A stretch of DNA of 64,000 nt from Pontibacter sp. E15-1. Its GTDB lineage: Bacteria; Bacteroidota; Bacteroidia; Cytophagales; Hymenobacteraceae. The position numbers and the translations under genes were made by a program. Positions within the stretch are counted from its first letter, which is position 1. Each line of letters opens with the position of its first letter. Positions 17,560 through 26,736 of the stretch are shown in pieces. A model generated the notes under the pieces. That model did no database searches. It was not told the origin of the DNA and saw only the letters and a program-made list of their open reading frames with translations. The DNA lies in assembly GCF_022601975.1 (NCBI RefSeq), contig NZ_JAKVIR010000028.1, positions 1-64,000 on the forward strand, written 5' to 3'.

Positions 17560-19383
17560 TTAGAGGGGGATGTACCGGTCGGAGGAGAAAATCTTGTCTT
17601 TAAAAAGGAATATGTCAATCCCGTTTTGTGCCAGCTTTTGTTTTCGCACAAGCCTGCCTGTCTCGAGGTTGTAAACGTAAAGGGTGTTTTCGGCTGTTCC
17701 GTAGAGGAAACCGGAGGCAGCGTCTATGCTGAAGCGATTGAGTTTCACTTCAGTAGCGATTGCCGTTTGTAATGCTCCACTGTGTATCGCGTAAAACTCC
17801 AGCCTCGTATCGGTTTGAATCCCGTACCAAGGCTTATCTGGATGGAAAATCAGTCTTAAAGTAGTTTCGGTGTCGCCAATTGCCTGCTTTTGCCAGTTGC
17901 CATTGCCCTGCTCCACTAAGTAGGCATCGTATATGCGCAGGGCTTTGCCGTCCGGACTTATAGTGGTTTCCCTTGGATACGCGGCTGAATGCTGCTGCTT
18001 AAGCAATTTTTTCTGGTGCATATCCACCACATATATAGAGTCCCTGTACGAAGAGGTTTTGGCGCCTATCACCAGTCTGTTCGTGTTGCTGCAGCCTTCT
18101 AAGCTGATGTTACCATAAAAGCCATCGGCACTCAACAGTGCTTGTATACGGTAGATCGCAATTGATTCAAGTGTGCGCGGGTCGAGTTTATACACTGTAT
18201 CATTTTCTATGGCATACACATGCTGGCCGTTGGCGGAGACTGTTAAATGAGGGAATTCGGGTGTATGGAATGAAGTCCTGCGCTTGTGTTTGACTTGGAG
18301 CGTAGAGGCGTCTGTCACTTCCAGCCAATTATCCTTACCCGTATAGAACAGGTTTTCCTGCGTGTTTACCCAAAGGCTGGCCAGCGGTTGAGGCCCCCAG
18401 GCAGTTCCATACCCAGCTACCTTGTTGTAGGTGGAATGCGTATTATAGTAATACTCTTTATTGACTTTTTTGGGATAAGCAACCAGCCGAAAGGCGAAAT
18501 CAGTACCGAAACCAGGGTCCTCAAAGGTTACGACCGTGTCTGTTTGAACTTCAGAGAGATAGCTTAACCCCTGCGGGGAAGTAAGGGCGTAGCTTTCGAA
18601 GTTTTTGTAGAAAGGCGTCGTGGTGAAAGCCACTGTAAGCCGATGTGCGGCATCGTAGCTTTGCTGTACGATTGTGGGGAGCGGGTAATGATACGTGTAA
18701 GTAGGCCCTGTAGTATATTTGTCGTAACTGTCCTGCAACTCGGACACGGTAATCCAATAACTGACAAGGCCGCCAATATACGTGGTGTCACGCCAGGAGG
18801 TCTGCTTCACGTCTGAGATGGAGGCCATCAACTCCAAGGGGCCTCCTAATCTTATACGGTAGAGTTCATACTTGGCAAATGTCCGCCAGCTGCTCTGTTG
18901 CCACTCAAGGCGGAGTGTTCCGTTCTCGGGTTCAACCTTTGTGATGGCTACCGCCGCAGGAGGGCCGTTTTCGATGTATATGGTCCAGGTACGGTATACC
19001 TCTAGCACCTCCGCGCCAACCTTATCGGCCAGGCTGCCTGTGCCCGAGTTACCCTGCGCCGAAAGTTGAAGGGTATGGAAACCGTTGCCGTAGTTACCAG
19101 AAATAAAAGCGTGTGTATCAGCGTCTTTGTAGCCTTCAGTGAGCAGCGTGCCATCTAGCTTCAACTGGTACATTCGCAGGGCTCGGCCAGGCAGCGAAAT
19201 CGAAAAGTCAAACAGGATCAGACCGCGGACATAGAGCGTGTCCTTATCCGGGTGGAGGGTTAAATCTGCAAGCACCGCCGGCTTCGGGTTGATCTCCTCG
19301 TAGTGCTCTCCAGAAGGGCTGTAATCACAGGAAAAGAACAGGAACGGCAAAGCCAGCACCAGTAGGAGTATACGTTGTTTCAT
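17560..19383 (-). CDS. Surface lipoprotein with Ig/FnIII-like and propeller-like regions
   Basis: A 607-residue lipoprotein. The start is ATG 19383 (MKQRILLLVLALPFLFFSC), as the promoter at 19421-19450 rules out the longer reading. After the lipobox FFSC come Ig/FnIII-like domains (about residues 40-330: VRGLILFDFSISLPG, AVAITKVEPENGTLRLEW, TTYIGGLVSYWITVSEL). The C-terminal half has repeated beta-strand units (LTVSANGQHVYAIENDTVYKL, TTISPDGKALRIYD, FSIDAASGFLYGTAENTLYVY) typical of a seven-bladed propeller. No catalytic motif is seen. It is co-transcribed with the barrel protein that follows. Confidence 0.7.
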   Translation of the reverse strand: MKQRILLLVLALPFLFFSCDYSPSGEHYEEINPKPAVLADLTLHPDKDTLYVRGLILFDFSISLPGRALRMYQLKLDGTLLTEGYKDADTHAFISGNYGNGFHTLQLSAQGNSGTGSLADKVGAEVLEVYRTWTIYIENGPPAAVAITKVEPENGTLRLEWQQSSWRTFAKYELYRIRLGGPLELMASISDVKQTSWRDTTYIGGLVSYWITVSELQDSYDKYTTGPTYTYHYPLPTIVQQSYDAAHRLTVAFTTTPFYKNFESYALTSPQGLSYLSEVQTDTVVTFEDPGFGTDFAFRLVAYPKKVNKEYYYNTHSTYNKVAGYGTAWGPQPLASLWVNTQENLFYTGKDNWLEVTDASTLQVKHKRRTSFHTPEFPHLTVSANGQHVYAIENDTVYKLDPRTLESIAIYRIQALLSADGFYGNISLEGCSNTNRLVIGAKTSSYRDSIYVVDMHQKKLLKQQHSAAYPRETTISPDGKALRIYDAYLVEQGNGNWQKQAIGDTETTLRLIFHPDKPWYGIQTDTRLEFYAIHSGALQTAIATEVKLNRFSIDAASGFLYGTAENTLYVYNLETGRLVRKQKLAQNGIDIFLFKDKIFSSDRYIPL

Positions 19384-19420
19384 AGGCTGATAAAATAAAT
19401 TGGGGGGCACTCTGTGCGAG

Positions 19421-19450
19421 CAAATATACACATTAACAGGATGTTGCCAA
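19421..19450 (-). promoter_or_regulatory. Bacteroidota promoter of the propeller lipoprotein operon
   Basis: On the minus strand TTG (19450-19448), a 19-nt spacer and TATATTTG (19428-19421) match the -33/-7 consensus TTTG...TAnnTTTG with ideal spacing. Transcription would start near 19414, about 30 nt before ATG 19383. Confidence 0.7.
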
Positions 19451-19769
19451 TTTTTTTTATCAGTGCAATTTTTGAAGCTACCTTGCCTTTTGGGGTTAAG
19501 AATCGACTTTTGTAAAGGATTGTAAAGTGCAATTTAATAGTTCCCCCTGACACGCAAAAAGCGCTGTGCCCCGAGCCTCTGTGTTATCAACATCACTCCT
19601 TTTCAACGATTGGATTTTTAGGGTGTTCTCCTTTAGAATGGCGCAATGCTCCAGCGCTGCGCAGTGCACCGCTGATAGAGTGCTGTTGGAGTGCTGTGCT
19701 GTGCGATGATCCGGCCTTGATCTTATACCAATATCAATTGATAAGCGCATACAGCGTTGCCTTTCATTA

Positions 19770-20030
19770 GAGCAATTCCCCTCGTGGGGGTAGGGGCCCT
19801 CTTGGGAGGGTAGGGTCGTTAAGTTCTAACGAAAATTGTCCCCTTGAGGGGACCGCAGGGGTGTAAAGCCAGCGAAAATAACCTTCCGCAAAGAGCAAAC
19901 ACCCCTCTAACTCCCCTCAAGGGGAGAATCGTTTTTCTGCTATATTAAATCTTTACGTGAAGACATGGTGCAAATTCTTAGAACTTAACGGCCCTACCTC
20001 TTGGGAGGGGGAGAGGTAGGTTATTCTGCA
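19770..20030. repeat. MITE-like nested inverted repeat in a 752-bp gene-free stretch
   Basis: The interval 19384-20135 has no convincing gene. Within it, TAGGGTCGTTAAGTTCTA (19811-19828) is inverted at 19979-19996 with one mismatch. Inside lie a second pair built on CCCCTTGAGGGG (about 19839-19852) and CCCCTCAAGGGG (19913-19924) with GGGGTG/CACCCC flanks. Outside are copies of a CTCTTGGGAGGG motif (19800-19810 and 19998-20009). The symmetry suggests a non-autonomous mobile or REP-like repeat; I see no terminal duplication. Confidence 0.5.
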
Positions 20031-20086
20031 CAAACACTTATACATGCGCAGAATCTATTTGATAAGGGTATAATACCTGAAATAAA

Positions 20087-20116
20087 AAGGCAGAGCAGCC
20101 TGCGCCACTCTGCCTT
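20087..20116 (-). terminator. Rho-independent terminator of the metal-efflux operon
   Basis: Stem AAGGCAGAG (20087-20095) / CTCTGCCTT (20108-20116), 12-nt loop, followed on the minus strand by a T-run. It lies 20 nt after the DUF3347 gene's stop codon. Confidence 0.8.
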
Positions 20117-20135
20117 CCCAAATAAAAAAGGTTTA

Positions 20136-20756
20136 CTAGTTCTTGTACGTCTCTTGGGTACTGCCGCACTTCAGCATCTTGTCGCCGAAGTATGGGTTGC
20201 GGATTTCCTGGGTTGTGCTGATCCAGTAAGCGCCCTCGTTGTTGTTGGCCATGGGGCAGTGCTGGTAGTAAAGCTCCTGGTTTGTGGCACCAAACGCCTT
20301 TGCCATCGAGAACACCGACTCAGACAACTTGTCCAGGCTGGCGCGCTGCGCGTCAATATCCGAGGCATTGGCAATAGCGGAGGCGCTTTCCTTTACCTGA
20401 GCTGTCTTTTCCTCTGCGTAGGCCTTCTCATCGCCTGTCAGGGTAGCCACTGGCATCGCGTTGGCAAGTGTCAGCACGCTGTTGGCTGCTTTTTTGGCTG
20501 CTTCGGCGTCGGCGCTTACCAGGGCCTCTTTCAGGTTCAGGTACTCGTCTACCAACTGCTTGATCTGCGTCTGCACGGGCTCGGCTACGGTGGTATAATC
20601 CGGTGTTTCTACCACAACGGTAGCAGGGGTAGCCATTTCTTCCTGTGCTGCCGCGCTGTTTTCGGCGGTGGCTTCAGTGTCAGCGGTCTTGTTTTCTGAA
20701 CATGCCGAGAAGGTGAATGCAGCGACGAACGCTGCTGCTAAAAACGTCTTTTTCAT
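20136..20756 (-). CDS. DUF3347 lipoprotein, metal-efflux accessory
   Basis: A 206-residue lipoprotein (lipobox FSAC, then an Ala/Glu/Thr-rich linker to about residue 50). A helical DUF3347 domain follows, with QIKQLVDEYLNLKEALVSAD, LDKLSESVFSMAKAF and the metal-ligand-like YYQHCPMANNNEGAYW. The same domain is often fused to the C-terminus of CusB-type adaptors. It is the last gene of the efflux operon, 110 bp after the second adaptor, and probably binds copper or a related cation in the periplasm. The role is inferred from the family and the neighbours. Confidence 0.8.
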   Translation of the reverse strand: MKKTFLAAAFVAAFTFSACSENKTADTEATAENSAAAQEEMATPATVVVETPDYTTVAEPVQTQIKQLVDEYLNLKEALVSADAEAAKKAANSVLTLANAMPVATLTGDEKAYAEEKTAQVKESASAIANASDIDAQRASLDKLSESVFSMAKAFGATNQELYYQHCPMANNNEGAYWISTTQEIRNPYFGDKMLKCGSTQETYKN

Positions 20757-20866
20757 GATTAGAATTTTGAGTTATTGAATAATTGGTTGTTGAATTCTGC
20801 TTTGGTATACTGGCTGCCTGCAGGAGAGAGTTATAATGCGCTCCTCCTTAATGCAGCCATTCAGTG

Positions 20867-22072
20867 TTAGTGATTGTGCCCGGCCATGGGGTTTGCGCCT
20901 TTCTTGAGCACAAACTCGCTATACAGCAGGTATGCCCCGGATGTCACCACCTGGTCATTCTCTTTCACGCCGCTCAGAATCGAGGCGTTGTCGGCGCTGG
21001 CTTCTCCCAGCGTAACCATGCGGGCCTGAAAGGTGTTGCTGCCGGTCTTTACCCATACATGGCTGCCTTGCCCGTCGCGGATCACGGCATCGGTGGGCAC
21101 GAGCAGTGCCGCCCCGTTTTTGCCCGGAAGCACCACGTTTGCCTGCATGCCAGGCAGGTACTGCGCGTCTTTATTTGGCAGCTCGGCGCGTAACACCGTT
21201 ACCTGGCTGCCTTGTCGCAACTCCGGGCTGATGAAGGTAACCTTGGCTGGCACCGATTTGCTGAATCCCTGCACAGCCACCTGCACATTGTCGCCGGCCT
21301 GCACAGCCGCCACTTCCTGCGGGTATAGCTCTGCCTCCACCCAAATGCTGCCTAAATTGCCCAGGCGGTATAGCACGGCCCCTTCGGCCACGTACTGGCC
21401 CTCGGCGGCGGCAATCTCGGTAATTACCCCAGCGGCAGGGGCTACAAAGGTAATGCGGGGAGATAGTTGCTCCGTTTTCCCCAGAGTTCTGATTTGCCCC
21501 TCGGTGAGCCCGTAGAGCAGGAGCTTGCTTTTGGCGGCCTTTAGGAAGGAGGCGAACCGCGGGTTTTGGGTACCCAGTTCCTGCTGCTGCTTCAGGGCCA
21601 GCAGGTACTCCCGCTGCAGCGTCAGCAGCTCTTCGGAATACAGCTCATACAGGGGCTGCCCTTTCCGGACCTGCTGCCCTGTTTCCTTTTGGAAGAGGCG
21701 CTCCACACGGCCCGCCGCCCGGCTGCTGATCACATCAGTCTGTGTCTCGTCCAGCACCAGCTTTCCGGTCAGGATGGCGTTGCTGGCGAGTTCCCCGGAC
21801 TGCACTTTGGAGGTCTTGATATTGCCCAGCAGCATCTGGTTTTCGCTCAGCATTAGCTCGCCGCTGTCTTTGCCGCTCTGCGAAACAGGCACCAGGTCCA
21901 TGTGGCACACGGGGCAGGTGCCCGGCTCCTGTTGCACCACCTGCGGGTGCATCGGGCAGGTATAGGTGGTGCCATCGGCAAGGGCATCGTCGTGCTCATG
22001 GCTCAGCTCACTCTGGCAGGCAACGGTGGCCAGGGCCAACACGAGCAGCACTATATTTCGGTATCGTTTCAT
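20867..22072 (-). CDS. CusB-like periplasmic adaptor with metal-binding module (second copy)
   Basis: A 401-residue membrane-fusion protein of a heavy-metal RND pump. The lipobox is ATVAC. Residues 33-65 form the heavy-metal-binding module CPMHPQVVQ...CPVCHMDLVPV. A barrel-sandwich/hairpin region follows (VISSRAAGRVERLFQKETGQQVRKGQPLYELY and a helical pair with LLTLQREYLLALKQQQEL), then a beta-barrel domain and membrane-proximal domain (DGQGSHVWVKTGSNTFQARMV). It ends MAGHNH, a possible extra metal site. It lies downstream of a paralogous adaptor; HME pumps usually have one adaptor gene, so the two may form mixed hexamers or serve different states. Confidence 0.88.
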   Translation of the reverse strand: MKRYRNIVLLVLALATVACQSELSHEHDDALADGTTYTCPMHPQVVQQEPGTCPVCHMDLVPVSQSGKDSGELMLSENQMLLGNIKTSKVQSGELASNAILTGKLVLDETQTDVISSRAAGRVERLFQKETGQQVRKGQPLYELYSEELLTLQREYLLALKQQQELGTQNPRFASFLKAAKSKLLLYGLTEGQIRTLGKTEQLSPRITFVAPAAGVITEIAAAEGQYVAEGAVLYRLGNLGSIWVEAELYPQEVAAVQAGDNVQVAVQGFSKSVPAKVTFISPELRQGSQVTVLRAELPNKDAQYLPGMQANVVLPGKNGAALLVPTDAVIRDGQGSHVWVKTGSNTFQARMVTLGEASADNASILSGVKENDQVVTSGAYLLYSEFVLKKGANPMAGHNH

Positions 22073-22156
22073 GTCTTTCTACTTTTTACTTCTGACTACC
22101 TGAATGATTGAATCGGGATGGGCTTGCTGGTTTACATTCCATCGTGCAGGAGTCCC

Positions 22157-23452
22157 TTATTCAACATTTACTTTCACAAAGCTCTCGCTGTCGACCAGGA
22201 ACTGGGCGTTGGCGGCGATGGTGTCGGTGGGTTTCAGGCCATCCAGCACCTGCACCTCATCGCCTGCCACGGCACCCAGGGTAATGGGCACAGGCTTGAA
22301 AATGCCCTTCGAGGGGATAAACGCAACTGTCTGCGTGCCCAGGTCCAGCACCGCCGTGCGCGGCACCCATATACCAGGGGCCGTAGGGTAGGAGGCCGTA
22401 GCCGTCACCAGCGTGCCCACACGGGCCAGATTCTGGGAGCCGGGCAGGTATGCGCGTATTTTCGCAAAATTCTCGCCAGCCTCATAAAACGGCTGCAGAA
22501 AGTCTACTTTGGCCTCCAGCCGCTCGCCCGGCAGTTGCGGAAACGTGATCTGGAGCGGCGCGCCCTTGGCCAGCGCGCTCACCTCTCCGGCCGGGACATT
22601 GAACTCCGCCCAAAGCGTGGAAGTGTTCACGACGCTGAACAGGGGCTGGCCTGTGCTCACATACATACCCTCCCGCAAGGGCGTCGCCTGTCCGCCGGGT
22701 GCAGTACTGCCTGCGGGAGTGGGGGCGCTGCCGCCCATACCCCCACCCATACCACCTGCCGCTGGCGCTGCACTTGCCTGGCCCGGGGTGGCCGCTGGGG
22801 CCGACGTGTTCAGGTTCACTACATACCCGTCGTAGGGGCTATAGATCGCGAAGGCATAGCTGGCCTCCCCGGTGCGCAGCAGCCGGTTTACCTGTGCGTC
22901 GGTGGCGCCAAGCAGCAGGAGCCGTTGTCTGGCCGCCGCCTGCATGGCCTTGTCTTCCGGGGCCGACCGGACCAGGTAGAGCAGTTCCTTCTGGGCAGTG
23001 ACCAGGTCCGGGCTGTATAGCTCCATCAGCTTCTGCCCCTTGTGCACCGGCTGGAAGTTATACTGCACCAGCAGTTTCTCGATGCGGCCACCCACCTGTG
23101 CCGGTATGGTATACACCCGGCGCTCGTCGTAGGTCACGATGCCTTCCAACTCCACGGAGGCTTGCACCGTTTTCTGCGCGGGCTTCACGGTCGTCACCGA
23201 CGACAGGATCGCCTCATTAGTGGGCTGCAGCAGGTACGTCAGGTCGCCGGTCAGCTCCACGTCTGCGCCGGCGGCATTCTGAGGCACCAGGTCCATGCCG
23301 CAGATAGGGCAGGTACCCGGCTCATTCTGTACCACCTGGGGGTGCATCGGGCAGGTATAAGTAGTGCCTTCGGCGTGTTCGTGCTCCTGCTCAGAACAGG
23401 CGCTGAAGACCACGAACAGCAATAATAAGAGTATGCTCAGGTATCGTTTCAT
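22157..23452 (-). CDS. CusB-like periplasmic adaptor with metal-binding module (first copy)
   Basis: A 431-residue lipoprotein adaptor (lipobox VFSAC). The heavy-metal-binding module CPMHPQVVQ...CPICGMDLVPQ sits at about residues 33-62. The hairpin and lipoyl region includes YTIPAQVGGRIEKLLVQYNFQPVHKGQKLMELYSPDLVTAQKELLYL. Between the lipoyl half-motifs is an insertion of about 45 residues rich in Ala, Gly, Pro and Met (with GGMGGGMGGS). The Met cluster may add soft-metal ligands or simply be a flexible linker. It should couple the split CusA-like pump to the TolC-like channel encoded just upstream. Confidence 0.88.
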   Translation of the reverse strand: MKRYLSILLLLLFVVFSACSEQEHEHAEGTTYTCPMHPQVVQNEPGTCPICGMDLVPQNAAGADVELTGDLTYLLQPTNEAILSSVTTVKPAQKTVQASVELEGIVTYDERRVYTIPAQVGGRIEKLLVQYNFQPVHKGQKLMELYSPDLVTAQKELLYLVRSAPEDKAMQAAARQRLLLLGATDAQVNRLLRTGEASYAFAIYSPYDGYVVNLNTSAPAATPGQASAAPAAGGMGGGMGGSAPTPAGSTAPGGQATPLREGMYVSTGQPLFSVVNTSTLWAEFNVPAGEVSALAKGAPLQITFPQLPGERLEAKVDFLQPFYEAGENFAKIRAYLPGSQNLARVGTLVTATASYPTAPGIWVPRTAVLDLGTQTVAFIPSKGIFKPVPITLGAVAGDEVQVLDGLKPTDTIAANAQFLVDSESFVKVNVE

Positions 23453-23460
23453 ATGTGTTT

Positions 23461-23508
23461 AATTTTGAATGATTGAATTCTGAATGAATACCTCCCCAAT
23501 TCAAAATT
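23461..23508. repeat. AATTTTGAAT inverted repeat in the efflux operon
   Basis: AATTTTGAAT (23461-23470) is inverted at 23499-23508 (ATTCAAAATT), with TTGAAT/TGAATGA units between. The same words form the arms around the four-helix-bundle element at 26737-27195, and fragments recur in the gaps at about 22100 and 20765. Confidence 0.5.
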
Positions 23509-23530
23509 CAGTTATTCAGGTATCCAAAAC

Positions 23531-24847
23531 TTACTTTTCAAGCTCCCGCTCATAGTTCACGGTCAGCAGGTAGAGGGCCTGCAGGTTGTTGAGGTACTCC
23601 ATCTGGGCCATGTTCAGGGCTTCCCAGGCATCGATCACCTCGGGCAGCTGGGCGTTGTTCTCCTCGTAAGAGAGCATGGTCACGTCGTAGTTCTTTGTCA
23701 GGGCCGGGATGATCTTGGTGCGGTAGTTCTCTGTCTGTTCCCGCTTGGCGTTCAGCTCCAGGGCCATGTTGCGCACCATCCCCTGGGCCTCGTTGAGGAT
23801 GTTCTCGCGCTCCCGCAGCATGGCGTCAATCTCCAGGCCCATGGCTTTGGTATTGGCTTTGTACATTTTGCTCGACCATGGCGCAATCGGGATGGAAATC
23901 ATACCCATGGCCGTGAACTGGTTCGGCATCATGCTGTTGCGGGGCGTCATGTGGTCGAAGCGCACTTTAAAATCCGGCTTGCGCTCCAGCCTTTCCTGCT
24001 CCACGCCCAGGCGCATGCTCTCAACGGTGCGGTCGAGCTGGCGGAGGTCGCTGCGGGTGTTGTTCAGGTATACCGTGTCGGCCGCAAGTGGCACCGCGTC
24101 GGGGATGCTGCCCAGGGAGTCGATCTGAAACTGCTGCTCTTTGGGCAGGTTCATGAGGGTGTTGAGCTGCACACGCTGCTGGGCAATCTCATTGCGGGTC
24201 ATCAGCTGCATGTTCTCCACCTCGTGCAGGCGCCCCTCCGCCTTGTAGACGCTGCCCAGGCTCCCCTGACTGTAGGGGTAGCGGATGCGCGCCAGTTTCA
24301 GCATATACGCCATCAGGTCGGCGTTATCCTGCAGCACATCCAGTTTCTTTTCCAGCACGGCCCAGCTGTAGTAAGCGGCCTTGGCCTGGCTGCGGAGCTC
24401 GTTGTAGGTCACTTCCGCCTTGGCAAGCTCAATGGCTGCCCGCGAGTCGAAAACGGCCTGCTTGGCCCGCTGCTTGGCCGGGTTGGGTATGGCCTGCTCC
24501 GCCGAGATCATGAAAGAGCCTTCACGCTCGTCGCTCTCCACGTTCTGGCCCGGATAGGGCAGCATAAACACGCCTCCGCCCACCATGGGGGCCATCCAGC
24601 TCGTTGCCCCCTCGGCATAGGCATCCTGTGCCTTGGCCCGCAGGTCGTACTGCTGCAGCATGGGGTTGTTGCTGCGGATGGCGCTGAGCACGCTGTCCAG
24701 GGGCACGGGCTGCTGGGCCAGGGCAGGGGCGCTAACCGACAGCATGAGTAGCGCAGCCACAGCAGCGGCGAAACATCCGCCTACCCACTTCCGGAGCAGC
24801 GTCTTGAGCGCAGTGGTTTTCAAGGTATATAGCTTAGTGCTTGACAT
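23531..24847 (-). CDS. TolC-like outer-membrane channel of the metal-efflux system
   Basis: A 438-residue outer-membrane factor. A long n-region precedes a signal peptide (cleavage near APALAQ). The family's duplicated helix-strand repeat is visible: SVLSAIRSNNPMLQQYDLRAKAQDAYAEG... and LEIDAMLRERENILNEAQGMVRNMALELNAKREQ, with long alpha-helical coiled-coil stretches. Like CusC it would give the RND pump an exit through the outer membrane. Its start codon lies 14 bp inside the end of the pump gene, so the two are translationally coupled. Confidence 0.88.
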   Translation of the reverse strand: MSSTKLYTLKTTALKTLLRKWVGGCFAAAVAALLMLSVSAPALAQQPVPLDSVLSAIRSNNPMLQQYDLRAKAQDAYAEGATSWMAPMVGGGVFMLPYPGQNVESDEREGSFMISAEQAIPNPAKQRAKQAVFDSRAAIELAKAEVTYNELRSQAKAAYYSWAVLEKKLDVLQDNADLMAYMLKLARIRYPYSQGSLGSVYKAEGRLHEVENMQLMTRNEIAQQRVQLNTLMNLPKEQQFQIDSLGSIPDAVPLAADTVYLNNTRSDLRQLDRTVESMRLGVEQERLERKPDFKVRFDHMTPRNSMMPNQFTAMGMISIPIAPWSSKMYKANTKAMGLEIDAMLRERENILNEAQGMVRNMALELNAKREQTENYRTKIIPALTKNYDVTMLSYEENNAQLPEVIDAWEALNMAQMEYLNNLQALYLLTVNYERELEK

Positions 24848-26729
24848 CGTAGATCTCTAGTTTACCGTGTTTCTTCAATTCATACTGTTTCGTCATCTCA
24901 AACACCACCGGGGTTACCAGCAGGATGTGGATCGAGGAGGTGAACACGCCGCCGATCATCGGCAGCACGATCGGCAGCATCACGTCGCTGCCCACGCCGG
25001 TGGCCCACAGTACCGGGATCAGGCCGAACAGGGCCACCGACACGGTCATGATTTTCGGGCGCAGGCGCTTGGCAGCCCCCATGAAAACATAATCGGACAC
25101 ATCCTGCTTTGTGATGGTCTCGGACGAGTTTCCCTTTGCGTCGGCCAGGTCCTTCATGGCCTCGTTGAGGTAGACCACCATCACCATGGCCGTCTCAATG
25201 GCCAGTCCGAAGAGGGCGATGAAGCCCACCGCCACCGCCACCGACAGGTTGACGCCATAGAAATACACGATAAATACGCCGCCCACCAGCGCAAACGGGA
25301 TGGTGATCAGGTTGAGCAGGGCCTCCTTCATGGACTTGAATGAGAAGTAGAGAATCAGGAAGATGATCACCAGCACCAGCGGGATGATGAGCTGTAGCGT
25401 CTGGTTGGCGCGCACCTGGTTTTCCCACTGCCCGCTCCACTCCAGGTAGTAGCCCTCCGGCATGATCTTGCCCTCGGCGTTTATCTTCTCCATCGCCTCT
25501 TTCACCGTGCTGCCCAGGTCGCGGTCGCGCACGTTGAAGAGCACTGCCCCGCGCAGCTGCGCATTCTCAGAGTTGATCATCGGCGGACCGTTGGTGAAGC
25601 GGATGTCAGCCACAGACGAGAGGGGTATGGTGCCGGAGGAGGTTTCGAGCGGGATGCGCTGAATGCGCTCCAGGCTGTTGCGGTACTCCTGCGCCAGCCG
25701 CACGTTAATGGCGAAGCGCTCGCGCCCCTCAATGGTGTTGCCGATCGTTGCCCCGCCCAGCGCCGACTCCACCGTCATGTTCACGGCGTCTATCGTCAGG
25801 CCATAGCGGCCCAGGGCGTTGCGGTCGATGTCGATCTCCATGTACTTGCCCCCCGTAATGGGGTCCACGTACAGGTCCTTCACGCCGGGCACGGCCTCGA
25901 GGGCCGATTTTACCCGCTCTGACACGGCGTATACCGAGTCGAGGTCCTGGCCATATACCTTCACGCCCACATCGGTGCGGATACCGGTGGCCAGCATGTT
26001 GATGCGGTTGATGATGGGCTGCGTCCAGCCGTTGACCACACCGGGGATCTGCAGCTTCTCGTCCAGCTCCCGGATGATGTCCTTTTTCGTGATTCCCTCG
26101 CGCCACTCTTCCCGCGGCTTGAGCATGATGATGGTCTCGATCATGCTGATCGGGGAGTTGTCGGTGGCGGTGCTGGCGCGCCCGGCCTTGCCCAGCACAC
26201 TCTTCACCTCGGGCACCGACTTGATGATCTTGTCCTGCACCTGCAGGATGCGCTTGGCCTCGGCATTCGACACGTCGGGCAGCGTAACCGGCATGAACAG
26301 GATGGAACCCTCGTTGAGTGGCGGCATAAACTCGGTGCCCAGGCTGAGCAGCATGGGTATGGCCACCAGCAGGGCGAGCACGTTCAGGCCGATGGTGGTT
26401 TTGCGCCAGTTCAGGCACCATTTCAGCAGCGGGCCATACACCCGCTCCAGCCCCCGGTTGATCGGGTTGGCGTTATCGTCCCGGAACTTTCCCTTCAGGA
26501 AGAAGGAGATGAGCACCGGCGTGAGGGTGATCGCCACCACCGCATCCACCAGTAGGATAAAGGTCTTTGTCCAGGCCAGCGGGCTGAACAGTTTGCCTTC
26601 CTGGCCTGTCAGCAGAAACACCGGCAGGAAGGAGGTGATCACGATGATTGTGCTCCAGAACACGCTAGGGCCAACCTGCTTGGAGGCTTTCTCGATGATG
26701 CGGAGTCTGGTTTCTTTATCTAGTTTCAT
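24834..26729 (-). CDS. cusA: CusA/CzcA-like RND pump, C-terminal part of a split gene
   Basis: A 631-residue product equal to the C-terminal 60% of a heavy-metal efflux RND pump. It starts in the TM4-TM5 cytoplasmic loop (MKLDKETRLRIIEKASKQVG), then TM5 onward (STIIVITSFLPVFLLTGQEG), the second porter/docking region (GTEFMPPLNEGSILFMPVTLP, ...GKAGRASTATDNSP) and TM8-12 (ALLNLITIPFALVGGVFIVYF, RLRPKIMTVSVALFGLIPVLW). The N-terminal part is a separate ORF at 27202-28488, with a four-helix-bundle gene between. Together the halves make 1059 residues, the normal size, and nothing conserved appears missing. It has its own ATG eight bases from the inverted-repeat arm, so a functional two-chain pump is possible. 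Confidence 0.9.
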   Translation of the reverse strand: MKLDKETRLRIIEKASKQVGPSVFWSTIIVITSFLPVFLLTGQEGKLFSPLAWTKTFILLVDAVVAITLTPVLISFFLKGKFRDDNANPINRGLERVYGPLLKWCLNWRKTTIGLNVLALLVAIPMLLSLGTEFMPPLNEGSILFMPVTLPDVSNAEAKRILQVQDKIIKSVPEVKSVLGKAGRASTATDNSPISMIETIIMLKPREEWREGITKKDIIRELDEKLQIPGVVNGWTQPIINRINMLATGIRTDVGVKVYGQDLDSVYAVSERVKSALEAVPGVKDLYVDPITGGKYMEIDIDRNALGRYGLTIDAVNMTVESALGGATIGNTIEGRERFAINVRLAQEYRNSLERIQRIPLETSSGTIPLSSVADIRFTNGPPMINSENAQLRGAVLFNVRDRDLGSTVKEAMEKINAEGKIMPEGYYLEWSGQWENQVRANQTLQLIIPLVLVIIFLILYFSFKSMKEALLNLITIPFALVGGVFIVYFYGVNLSVAVAVGFIALFGLAIETAMVMVVYLNEAMKDLADAKGNSSETITKQDVSDYVFMGAAKRLRPKIMTVSVALFGLIPVLWATGVGSDVMLPIVLPMIGGVFTSSIHILLVTPVVFEMTKQYELKKHGKLEIYDVKH

Positions 26730-26736
26730 ATATTAG

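Noticed and set aside
19496-19750. 84-residue minus-strand ORF in the repeat-rich gap
   Set aside because: No family features, no signal or membrane segment, and it borders the palindromic repeat; probably non-coding.
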